A stretch of DNA of 64,000 nucleotides, from positions 679,805-743,804 of the forward strand of contig NZ_JAUCYU010000001.1 in NCBI RefSeq assembly GCF_030373445.1, given 5' to 3'. Position numbers and translations under genes: made by a program. Positions 1 to 6,739 of the stretch are shown here, piece after piece. The notes beneath the pieces are model-generated. The model made no database searches. It was not told the origin of the DNA and saw only the letters and a list, made by a program, of their open reading frames with translations. Numbering within the stretch: position 1 is the stretch's first letter; each line of letters begins with the position of its first letter. Source of the DNA: Roseovarius sp. Its GTDB lineage: Bacteria; Pseudomonadota; Alphaproteobacteria; Rhodobacterales; Rhodobacteraceae.

Positions 1-156
1 CGCACCCGCCGCCACGCCCAGCGTGTCGATCAGCAACGTCGCGGCATGGCGCATCACCGGCTCCGGCACGGCCAACTCACGATCCAGCGCGAATCCCGCG
101 ATCCGCGCGATCTGTTCCGCCCCGGGCCGGGCAATCGGGCTGAGGGGGCGGTTCAT
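1..156 (-). CDS. MmgE/PrpD family protein, N-terminal part (runs off the window)
   Basis: Only the first 52 codons are visible; the gene continues past the left edge. The ATG at 156 is preceded by GAAAGG at a normal distance. The N-terminus shows a helix ending in HAATLLIDTLGVAAGA, which resembles the opening of the MmgE/PrpD fold (2-methylcitrate dehydratase, aconitate decarboxylase and related enzymes). Those proteins usually start with a segment of the type RAKRLLLDTLGVALAG. It follows nirV in the same direction after 264 bases, so it may or may not share its transcript. The substrate cannot be inferred. The family call rests on this one motif. Confidence 0.6.
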   Translation of the reverse strand, partial: MNRPLSPIARPGAEQIARIAGFALDRELAVPEPVMRHAATLLIDTLGVAAGA

Positions 157-420
157 GGCATTGGCCTTTCAATAGAGGAGAGGGAGGAGACGATATGGAA
201 CACAGGGGCATCTGTCATGGCAGGCCCTCCTTTCCCCCCGATCCTTCCGGAGCGCGCGCCGCAAATCCATGTCATTTGCGACACCCGCCGTCGCCCGCGG
301 GCCAGCTTCAGACTCCTCGGCGGAATTCACGCCGCCGTCACGCCCGCAGCGGCAACGATGTCAGCCTGTCGCCTAATGCTGCACCAGAAAGCGGAAGCCG
401 CGCAATCCGGGATTCGGCCG
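157..420. other. Gene-free gap between nirV and the MmgE/PrpD gene
   Basis: This gap presumably carries the 3' untranslated end of nirV and the promoter of the MmgE/PrpD gene. I see only a weak GGCGG/CCGCC inverted repeat (319-323 with 332-336), no clear intrinsic terminator with a T-run, and no NnrR-type palindrome. A purine-rich stretch at 175-190 looks like a ribosome site on the plus strand, but the frame behind it is arginine- and proline-rich and runs into the antisense of nirV. Confidence 0.4.
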
Positions 421-1182
421 TCACGACCTCCCGATCGCCGTCTCGCTCACCAGCCGCATGCCAAGATGCGCCGGGGGCGAGCCGACAGCGCATCCACCCC
501 GCGCCGGGTCGCGGATAAGGTAGGACATCGCGGCGACATGCTCGCCGCCAACGAAAAACGCCGGACACCGCGCCGGATCGACCGGACCGGACGCGCCGGA
601 ATAACACTCCTGCGTCCATTCCCAGACGCTGCCGTCAAGATCCGCAATGCCCTCGGGAGAGGTCGAGAAACTGCCCCGCGGCTTCAGCGCCCGCGGCGTC
701 GAACCCTCGGTCAGGTAGGCCGACGCCCAGGTGAGCGACGGGTCGGTGAAAATCGGGTCGGCCTTTTCCGGCAGAACGGCGGCCGCCATCTCGCTCCACT
801 CGCCCGCCGTGGGCAGGCGGAAGGCGGCGCCGGTCGCCTGGTTGATCCATCGAAGGTATTCGCCCACATCGACATGGCTCAGGCCCGTGGCCGGCGTCGC
901 CCCGGCCGCCTGCCCGGGCCGCACCCGCAGGCGAAGGCTGCAACCGCCCCTGTCGTGACAGGTGTTCCACTCGGCCACCGTCACCTCGTATTTCTGCACG
1001 TACAGCAGCGCGCCGGTCGACAGGGTCACGGGGCTCGGCGCCATTTCCGGCAGAAGCGCCGGGTCGTGCCCGGCGCCGCGCCCGTTCAGCGCGGCGCCGA
1101 GAAGAACCGCCGCAAGGACCGTCAGCGCAACCAGAAGAAGGGACGCCTTCAGGCCGGGCTTGGGGATCCTTGCGGCGGTCAT
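421..1182 (-). CDS. nirV: NirV, formylglycine-generating-enzyme-like protein linked to NirK
   Basis: A 253-residue protein with one N-terminal membrane segment (about residues 12-33) followed by an FGE-sulfatase (SUMF1-like) domain. Typical pieces are YEVTVAEWNTC, RLPTAGEWSEMA, the GSVWEWTQECY segment and a C-terminal HLGMRLV ending. NirV proteins are known as companions of copper nitrite reductase; their role is not settled and formylglycine formation has not been shown for them. It lies 17 bases behind nirK in the same direction and is almost certainly co-transcribed with it. GGGAG precedes the ATG. The membrane anchor suggests that the domain acts on the periplasmic side, where NirK is. 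Confidence 0.88.
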   Translation of the reverse strand: MTAARIPKPGLKASLLLVALTVLAAVLLGAALNGRGAGHDPALLPEMAPSPVTLSTGALLYVQKYEVTVAEWNTCHDRGGCSLRLRVRPGQAAGATPATGLSHVDVGEYLRWINQATGAAFRLPTAGEWSEMAAAVLPEKADPIFTDPSLTWASAYLTEGSTPRALKPRGSFSTSPEGIADLDGSVWEWTQECYSGASGPVDPARCPAFFVGGEHVAAMSYLIRDPARGGCAVGSPPAHLGMRLVSETAIGRS

Positions 1183-1199
1183 GTCAACGCTCCCGTCGC

Positions 1200-2411
1200 T
1201 CAGCTTTCGAAGGGTCGCGGTTCAACCACCTGTTCCATCAGGGTGTTGTTCCACTCGCCCTCGACGACGAAATGCGCCGTCCCGCCCAGCATCGCGCCGA
1301 TGATCAGGTTGTGGTTCACGTAGGCATAGACGCCCGGCTGCTCGAAGGTATACATCGCCGCCGCCGCGCCACCGCCGCGCACGAACCATGTTTCCATCCC
1401 CGTCAGCGGCGGATCGGTGAACGAGCTTTCCCAGACATAGTTGCCATGCCCGCCGATCAGGTGCGGGCGACTGTCCACGTTGCACGAGTTGTGGACCATC
1501 AGGACCGTCTCGCCGACCTTGGCCTTGAGCGCGTGTTCCCCGGTCAGCGCACCGACCGCGCCGTTGAACACCTGGTGCGTCGGCACGAGCGACCGCATCG
1601 CCTCCAGGCTGTCGGCATAGTCGTCGCCGGCGGCGTCATAGCTCTTGTAATCGCCGCTTTCGTCCATCGGCAGGTAGTAATCCTGCTCACCGATATAGGC
1701 GATGCTGTCATAGCGCAGCGGATTGCCCTGCGCGTCCTTCAGCCCGTCGCGCGGCAGCACCATGATGGCGCCGTTCATGCCGTGGGTCACGTGGTAGGGG
1801 ATCATCGCGCCGCCCGGGGCACAGTGATAGGTGAAGCAGCCGGGCTTCGTCGCCTTCCAGCGAAGCACGCATTCCTCGCCGGGGTAGACATGGGTCAGGC
1901 CACCGCCGCCCAGCGCGCCGGTCGAGGCGTGGAAGTCGATGTTGTGCTCCATCATGCTGTCGGCCGGGTTGCGCAGCGTCAGCTCGACCATGTCGCCCTC
2001 GTGGACGATGATCAGCGGGCCGGGCACCGAGCCGTTATAGGTCAGGGCCCAGACACTGGCGCCGGTATCCTCGTCGACGACCATCAGCCGTTCCTGGGTT
2101 TCCATGGTGATCTCGACGATCTTCGGGCCGCCGGTGGCCACCTGCTCGTGCTCGGGCGCGAACGGGGGCGCGACAAGCTCCTGTTTCACGCGGGTGTAGC
2201 CGGACAGGTCGGCGGGTTTCGCCTTGGCTTTCGCCTCCGCCTCGGCCTTGATCACGTCGGCGCCGGGCTGGCGCGGCGTCGGCACGGGGGCGCGGCGCGG
2301 GGTGGCAAAGGCAGCGGCCCCGCCCATGGCGGCGGCACCGGCAAGCATCGAGCCGCGCAGCACGTTGCGGCGGCTGACCTGTTTGAGGCCGGGATTGAGT
2401 AACTTGGTCAT
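1200..2411 (-). CDS. nirK: Copper-containing nitrite reductase NirK
   Basis: Periplasmic enzyme reducing nitrite to nitric oxide. The ATG at 2411 is preferred: it has GGAGGA just upstream and opens a Tat signal (SRRNVLRG at residues 13-20, then an alanine-rich core). An in-frame extension to 2564 would spoil this. In the 403-residue precursor the type 1 copper ligands are His156, Cys197, His207 and Met212; the type 2 ligands are His161, His196 and His367. Asp159 and the RPHLIGGHG stretch (His317/His322) fit the catalytic Asp and His. The [11 protein letters not shown] loop is one residue longer than in the Alcaligenes/Achromobacter enzymes, as in other Rhodobacter-type NirK. It sits between pseudoazurin, its probable electron donor, and nirV. 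Confidence 0.96.
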   Translation of the reverse strand: MTKLLNPGLKQVSRRNVLRGSMLAGAAAMGGAAAFATPRRAPVPTPRQPGADVIKAEAEAKAKAKPADLSGYTRVKQELVAPPFAPEHEQVATGGPKIVEITMETQERLMVVDEDTGASVWALTYNGSVPGPLIIVHEGDMVELTLRNPADSMMEHNIDFHASTGALGGGGLTHVYPGEECVLRWKATKPGCFTYHCAPGGAMIPYHVTHGMNGAIMVLPRDGLKDAQGNPLRYDSIAYIGEQDYYLPMDESGDYKSYDAAGDDYADSLEAMRSLVPTHQVFNGAVGALTGEHALKAKVGETVLMVHNSCNVDSRPHLIGGHGNYVWESSFTDPPLTGMETWFVRGGGAAAAMYTFEQPGVYAYVNHNLIIGAMLGGTAHFVVEGEWNNTLMEQVVEPRPFES

Positions 2412-2475
2412 TATGTCCTCCATCGGGTCTGGTCCCTGGAACCCGCCCCAGCGGGGCGGGCCGGGACAGGTTGGG

Positions 2476-2907
2476 TCAAAGGTTGGAAAGCTGTTCCTCG
2501 AGGCGTTCCTTGGCTTTCTTCGGAACGCGGCCTTCGAGGAAGCCGTCGGGCGCGGTCTCGACATCGCCGACAGCGATGGTCATCACCATGCCCATGGCGT
2601 AGTGCGGCTTGCACATGACGGCGTAGAGGCCCTCGGTCTCGAGGGTGACCTCGATCTCCTCGTTGATCTTGCCGGCGAAGCCTTCGGCACCATCCGGGAT
2701 CATGCCCTTGACGGTTTCGGCGTTGTGGCCCTTGCTGGCGGCCACGAACTTGATCGTGTCGCCGGGGGCGGCGGCCACGAAGGCCGGCTCGAACACCATA
2801 CGGCCGTTTTCGCCCTTGTTGAGCATCTGCACTTCGTGGGTTTCGGCGAGCGCGGCGCTGCCCATGAGGGCGGCGAGGGCGAGGCCAGTTGCCAGTGTGC
2901 GGAACAT
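2476..2907 (-). CDS. Pseudoazurin, periplasmic electron donor to NirK
   Basis: A 143-residue small blue copper protein with a cleavable signal peptide ([21 protein letters not shown]). The cupredoxin ligands are all present: His61 in [18 protein letters not shown], Cys99, His102 and Met107 in [10 protein letters not shown], with the +3/+8 spacing typical of pseudoazurin. Pseudoazurins pass electrons from the cytochrome bc1 branch to copper nitrite reductase. It is the first gene of the pseudoazurin-nirK-nirV operon; nirK starts 64 bases after its stop. The NnrR-type box at 2974-2989 lies upstream, with a possible -10 (TAGAAC, 2948-2953 on the minus strand) about 31 bases from the box centre, as in class II Fnr-family promoters. 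Confidence 0.94.
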   Translation of the reverse strand: MFRTLATGLALAALMGSAALAETHEVQMLNKGENGRMVFEPAFVAAAPGDTIKFVAASKGHNAETVKGMIPDGAEGFAGKINEEIEVTLETEGLYAVMCKPHYAMGMVMTIAVGDVETAPDGFLEGRVPKKAKERLEEQLSNL

Positions 2908-2973
2908 CGTCTTGTCCTTTCAGGTTTTCCGTTGTCGTCTGGGGAGTGTTCTAGCGATTTTCGCCGGGCGGAC

Positions 2974-2989
2974 TTTGCGCTGGCGCAAA
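2974..2989. promoter_or_regulatory. NnrR/Fnr-type box in the pseudoazurin-nnrR divergent promoter
   Basis: The sequence TTTGCGCTGGCGCAAA is an inverted repeat with perfect 7-base arms around TG. Its core TTGCGCTGGCGCAA fits the TTGN8CAA plan of Fnr-family sites and the TTGCG/CGCAA half-sites described for NnrR-like regulators. It lies 67 bases before the pseudoazurin start and 74 before the regulator start, so it can serve the nir operon and regulator autocontrol. The identical core recurs at 4037-4050. Confidence 0.82.
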
Positions 2990-3062
2990 CTGCCTGCGCT
3001 TCCGTGACGTCCTCCGAAATCGCGTGAACTTCGGCCGATTCACCGGTAGACTCGAAGGCCAG

Positions 3063-3788
3063 ATGACGGATAACGCGCCCCGGAAAACCCTCCCCCGTCT
3101 CGACGAAAGCCTGCTGACGCACATGCCCCCCTTCTCGCGGCTGGAGCGGCGGCAGATTCGCGAGATCCTCGACCAGGCCAGCTCGCGCCGGTACGACGCG
3201 GGCGTCGCCGTGTTCGACGAGGGCGCGCCGGCCGAGCGGTTCTTCATGCTGCTCGATGGCTATATTCGCGTCGTCAGGGTGACGGCGACGGGCGAACAGG
3301 TGATCGCGCTGCACATTCCCGCCGGTCAGCTGTTCGGCATCGCCAGGGCCCTCGGGCGCGACACCTACCCGGCCACGGCGGTGACGGCGGCGGAATCCAT
3401 CGCGCTGAGCTGGCCCATGCGTCTTTGGGACGAGTTCGTCCGGCAATACGACGGGTTCGCCACCGAGACCTACAAGACGGTCGGCCAGCGCATCGGCGAG
3501 ATGAACACCCGCATCGTCGAGATGGCGACCCAGCAGGTCGAGCAGCGGGTGGCCAACGCGCTCCTCCGCCTGATCAACCAGACCGGCCGCAAGGTGCCCG
3601 AGGGAATCGAGATCGACTTCCCGATCACCCGCCAGGACCTGTCGGAACTGACCGGCACGACGCTGCATACCGTCAGCCGGCTGTTGAGCGGCTGGGAAAA
3701 GCAGGGGCTGGTCAAAAGCGGGCGCAAGCGGATCGTGGTATGCGACGCGCACCGGCTCGTGGTGATCAGCGGGGCGCAACTGCCCTGA
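3063..3788 (+). CDS. nnrR: Crp/Fnr-family nitrogen-oxide regulator (NnrR/Dnr type)
   Basis: A 241-residue transcription factor with an N-terminal cyclic-nucleotide-binding-like beta-roll (about residues 30-140), a dimerisation helix, and a C-terminal winged helix with the recognition segment TRQDLSELTGTTLHTVSRLLSGWEKQGLV. There is no N-terminal cysteine cluster, so it is not an oxygen-sensing Fnr with an Fe-S centre. That fits the NnrR/Dnr group, which responds to nitric oxide. The ATG at 3063 has GAAGG upstream; a GTG at 3024 would add 13 residues. Its place between the nir and nor genes, with identical palindromes in both promoters, supports control of the whole unit. Its 3' end overlaps the convergent DUF1858 gene by 23 bases. 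Confidence 0.9.
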   Translation: MTDNAPRKTLPRLDESLLTHMPPFSRLERRQIREILDQASSRRYDAGVAVFDEGAPAERFFMLLDGYIRVVRVTATGEQVIALHIPAGQLFGIARALGRDTYPATAVTAAESIALSWPMRLWDEFVRQYDGFATETYKTVGQRIGEMNTRIVEMATQQVEQRVANALLRLINQTGRKVPEGIEIDFPITRQDLSELTGTTLHTVSRLLSGWEKQGLVKSGRKRIVVCDAHRLVVISGAQLP

Positions 3789-3987
3789 TCGCGTCGAGGA
3801 TTTCCTGAAAGAAGACGTCTTCGTCGAGCCCGTATTCGGCGCAGGCATCCATCACCGTGTGGAACGGGTTCACCAGGCAGCCCACGCACAGCATCCTGTG
3901 GCGCAGGAAGACGGGGATCGTCTCTGGCCAGTGGTCCATCAGTTCGCCCAGGGGCAGGTCGGGGTCGTCGGGGCGGGGGTCGCGCAT
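3766..3987 (-). CDS. DUF1858 small redox-disulfide protein
   Basis: A 73-residue protein with the DUF1858 layout (PLGELMDHWPETIPVFLRHRM, then CVGC at residues 34-37, then a helical tail). The CxxC pair suggests a redox disulfide or metal site. This family is often found beside hybrid cluster and denitrification genes, but no member has a firmly proven function. It is transcribed away from norC, with the NnrR-type box 50 bases upstream, so it probably belongs to the NO-response regulon. It is tail-to-tail with nnrR and their last 23 bases overlap. Confidence 0.85.
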   Translation of the reverse strand: MRDPRPDDPDLPLGELMDHWPETIPVFLRHRMLCVGCLVNPFHTVMDACAEYGLDEDVFFQEILDAIRAVAPR

Positions 3988-4036
3988 GGGCTATTCCTTT
4001 CGCCGTCGACGATAGGCGGGCGACCTGTTGCGAACG

Positions 4037-4050
4037 TTGCGCTGGCGCAA
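4037..4050. promoter_or_regulatory. NnrR/Fnr-type box in the DUF1858-norC divergent promoter
   Basis: TTGCGCTGGCGCAA is the same 14-base palindrome as in the pseudoazurin-nnrR gap. It ends 62 bases before the norC start and begins 50 bases above the DUF1858 start. Two identical copies in the two divergent promoters of one nir-nor block strongly suggest a shared regulator, most simply the NnrR-like protein encoded between them. Confidence 0.82.
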
Positions 4051-4111
4051 ACTTCCCCCTCACCGATCCGGTTAACCCTTCGGGCATCGTGAACCCAAGG
4101 GAGGCCGAGAC

Positions 4112-4564
4112 ATGGCTGAAATCCTGACAAAGTCGCGGGCGCGGAACGTGTTCTACGGAGGATCGCTGTTCTTCGTGGCCGTGTTCGTCGTCCTGACCAT
4201 CCACAGCCACAGATACGTGGTGAACGCATCAACCGCCGGCATGCCGCTGACCGAGGAGGTCGCGCTGGGCAAGCATGTCTGGGAAAGGCATTCCTGCATC
4301 AACTGTCACAGCCTGCATGGCGAGGGCGCCTATTTCGCCCCGGAAGTGGGCAACGTGATGACCCGCTGGGGCGTCGCCGACGACCCGGAAGGCGCCTACG
4401 AAATCCTCGACGGCTGGATGAACGCCCAGCCCAGCGGGATCGAGGGGCGGCGCCAGATGCCGCATTTCGAACTGACCGAGGAAGAGATGCGCGGGCTGGC
4501 CGAGTTCCTGCGCTGGGCCGACCAGACCGACACCCAGGGCTGGCCGCCCAATGACGCCGGCTGA
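4112..4564 (+). CDS. norC: Nitric oxide reductase subunit C (cytochrome c)
   Basis: A 150-residue membrane-anchored cytochrome c. One uncleaved transmembrane helix (about residues 12-32) is followed by a periplasmic haem c domain with CINCH at 62-66 and a probable axial Met116 in RRQMPHF. It receives electrons from periplasmic cytochrome c or a cupredoxin and passes them to NorB. Length and layout match cNOR small subunits. norB follows after 22 bases, and the NnrR-type box upstream marks this as the first gene of the nor operon. Confidence 0.96.
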   Translation: MAEILTKSRARNVFYGGSLFFVAVFVVLTIHSHRYVVNASTAGMPLTEEVALGKHVWERHSCINCHSLHGEGAYFAPEVGNVMTRWGVADDPEGAYEILDGWMNAQPSGIEGRRQMPHFELTEEEMRGLAEFLRWADQTDTQGWPPNDAG

Positions 4565-4586
4565 ACCCGGGACAAGGAGAAAAACC

Positions 4587-5936
4587 ATGAAATATCAATC
4601 GCAAAAGGTGGCGCTGGCGTATTTCGTCTGTGCGATCGCCCTGTTCGGCATCCAGGTTCTTGGCGGGCTGCTGGCCGGGTGGGTCTATGTCTCGCCCAAC
4701 TTCCTGTCGGAACTTCTGCCGTTCAACATCATCCGGATGATCCACACCAACGCGCTCATCGTCTGGCTGTTGCTGGGCTTCTTCGGGGCGGCCTATTTCC
4801 TCGTTCCGGAAGAATCCGAGCGCGAGATCTTCTCGGTCAAGCTGGCCTATATCCAGCTGGCGATTCTCGTCATCGGCACGCTTGGCGCGGTGGGCAGCTA
4901 CCTTGTCGGCATCCACGGCGGGCGCGAGTTCCTCGAACAGCCGCTCTGGGTCAAGTTCGGCATCCTCGTGGCGGCGGTGATCTTCCTCGTGAACATCTCG
5001 CTGACCGTGCTGGCGGGGCGCAAGACGGCGATCACAAACGTGCTGCTGATGGGGCTGTGGCTTCTGTCGCTCCTGTGGGTCTTCGCCTTCATCAACCCCG
5101 AGAACCTGAGCCTCGACAAGATGTACTGGTGGTTCGTCGTGCACCTGTGGGTCGAGGCGACGTGGGAACTGGTGATGGCCGCGATCCTCGCCTTCCTGCT
5201 GCTGAAACTGACCGGTGTCGACCGCGAGGTTGTCGAGAAATGGCTCTATGTCATCGTCGCCACCGCGCTCTTCTCGGGCATCCTCGGCACCGGGCACCAC
5301 TTCTACTGGATCGGCCTGCCGGGCTACTGGCAGTGGATCGGCTCGATCTTCTCGACCTTCGAGGTGATCCCGTTCTTCCTGATGATGTCGTTCGCCTTCG
5401 TCATGGTCTGGAAGGGGCGCAAGAACCACCCCAACAAGGCGGCGCTCCTGTGGTCGCTGGGGTCTTCGACCGTGGCCTTCTTCGGGGCCGGTGTCTGGGG
5501 CTTCCTGCACACGCTGCACGGGGTGAACTTCTATTCCCACGGCACCCAGATCACGGCGGCGCATGGGCACCTTGCCTTCTACGGGGCCTACGTGGCGCTC
5601 AACCTCGCGATCTTCACCTACGCGATGCCGATCCTGCGGAACCGCGAACCGTACAACCAGGTGCTGAACATGGGGTCATTCTGGCTGATGACGGGGGGGA
5701 TGGCCTTCATGACCTTCGTGCTCACCTTCGCCGGCACCATCCAGACTCATATGCAGCGCGTGGTGGGTGACTATTACATGGACGTGCAGGACAGCCTGTC
5801 GGTCTTCTACCTGATGCGCTTCGGCGCGGGGGCGGCGGTCGTGCTTGGCGCGCTCCTGTTCATCTACTCGATGCTGGTCGTACGGCGGCGCGAGGTGATC
5901 GCGCCGGGCCCCGCCAACCCTGTTCCCGGAGAATGA
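4587..5936 (+). CDS. norB: Nitric oxide reductase subunit B (catalytic)
   Basis: A 449-residue integral membrane haem-copper-oxidase homologue that reduces 2 NO to N2O. The ATG at 4587 has AAGGAG in front. The ligand set can be mapped onto the known cNOR pattern: His53 and His328 (haem b), His326 (haem b3), His186, His237 and His238 with Glu190 (non-haem iron). The spacing between these residues agrees with the Pseudomonas enzyme. About 12 transmembrane helices are evident. It lacks the long N-terminal quinol-oxidising extension of qNOR, consistent with its partner NorC. norQ starts 3 bases after the stop. Confidence 0.97.
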   Translation: MKYQSQKVALAYFVCAIALFGIQVLGGLLAGWVYVSPNFLSELLPFNIIRMIHTNALIVWLLLGFFGAAYFLVPEESEREIFSVKLAYIQLAILVIGTLGAVGSYLVGIHGGREFLEQPLWVKFGILVAAVIFLVNISLTVLAGRKTAITNVLLMGLWLLSLLWVFAFINPENLSLDKMYWWFVVHLWVEATWELVMAAILAFLLLKLTGVDREVVEKWLYVIVATALFSGILGTGHHFYWIGLPGYWQWIGSIFSTFEVIPFFLMMSFAFVMVWKGRKNHPNKAALLWSLGSSTVAFFGAGVWGFLHTLHGVNFYSHGTQITAAHGHLAFYGAYVALNLAIFTYAMPILRNREPYNQVLNMGSFWLMTGGMAFMTFVLTFAGTIQTHMQRVVGDYYMDVQDSLSVFYLMRFGAGAAVVLGALLFIYSMLVVRRREVIAPGPANPVPGE

Positions 5937-5939
5937 GCG

Positions 5940-6734
5940 ATGAATATGGAAACCAAACTCACCCTGCCGTTCTATCAGCCCACGGGCCGCGAATGCGACC
6001 TGTTCGAGACGGCCCATGACAACGGTTTGCCCCTTCTTCTGAAGGGGCCGACCGGTTGCGGCAAGACCCGCTTCGTCGAGCATATGGCGGCCCGGCTGGC
6101 CAAGCCGCTCCATACCGTGGCCTGCCATGACGACCTCTCGGCAGCCGACCTGATCGGGCGCTACCTGCTCAAGGGCGGCGAAACGGTCTGGGTCGACGGC
6201 CCGCTCACCCGCGCCGTGCGTGAAGGCGGCATTTGTTACCTCGACGAGGTGGTAGAGGCCCGCAAGGATGTCACCGTGGTGTTGCACCCGCTGACCGACA
6301 CCCGCCGCACCCTGATGATCGACCGGACGGGCGAGGAACTGGTGGCGCCGACGGGGTTCATGCTCGTGGCCTCCTACAACCCCGGCTACCAGAACGTGCT
6401 CAAGCGGCTGAAACCCTCCACCCGGCAACGGTTCCTCTCGATCTCCTTCGACTTCCCCGATCCGGAAACCGAGATCGCCGTGGTCGCCGCCGAAAGCCGG
6501 CTGGAACCGGGGCGCGTCGCGCCGCTGGTGCGGCTGGCCGGGCATATCCGGCGGCTGTCCGGCATGGACCTCGAGGAAGGCGTCTCGACCCGCCTGCTGA
6601 TCTACGCCGCGACCCTGATCGCGGGCGGCATGGGGGTCATCCCGGCGCTGGAGGCCGCCATCATCGAACCGCTCAGCGACGAACCGGACGTGCAGCAGGC
6701 GCTGCGCGACCTGGTCGAGACGATCTACGGGTAA
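5940..6734 (+). CDS. norQ: NorQ, MoxR-type AAA+ ATPase for NOR activation
   Basis: A 264-residue AAA+ protein of the MoxR/CbbQ/NorQ group, with Walker A GPTGCGKT at 36-43, a Walker B region GGICYLDEVVEA, and a sensor-type segment VASYNPGYQ. NorQ works with the von Willebrand protein NorD to insert the non-haem iron into NorB. The ATG at 5940 lies 3 bases after norB; a second ATG three codons on is possible. norD follows 5 bases after its stop, so the two partners are produced together. Confidence 0.95.
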   Translation: MNMETKLTLPFYQPTGRECDLFETAHDNGLPLLLKGPTGCGKTRFVEHMAARLAKPLHTVACHDDLSAADLIGRYLLKGGETVWVDGPLTRAVREGGICYLDEVVEARKDVTVVLHPLTDTRRTLMIDRTGEELVAPTGFMLVASYNPGYQNVLKRLKPSTRQRFLSISFDFPDPETEIAVVAAESRLEPGRVAPLVRLAGHIRRLSGMDLEEGVSTRLLIYAATLIAGGMGVIPALEAAIIEPLSDEPDVQQALRDLVETIYG

Positions 6735-6739
6735 GCCCC

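Noticed and set aside
195..518. Plus-strand frame behind a strong purine-rich site at 175-190
   Set aside because: The site looks good, but the product is Arg/Ser/Pro-rich without structure and the frame overlaps the nirV 3' end in antisense.
46..1323. Long plus-strand open frame opposite nirV and the nirK end
   Set aside because: It is antisense to two well-supported genes, rich in Arg, Pro and Gly as expected of high-GC shadow frames, and has no domain.
2700..3848. 382-codon minus frame across pseudoazurin and opposite nnrR
   Set aside because: It is antisense to the Crp/Fnr regulator and out of frame with pseudoazurin; both of those have clear domains.
4299..5570. 423-codon minus frame opposite norC/norB
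   Set aside because: It is antisense to genes whose metal ligands map residue by residue; the product is a low-complexity Arg/Glu/Gln/His sequence.
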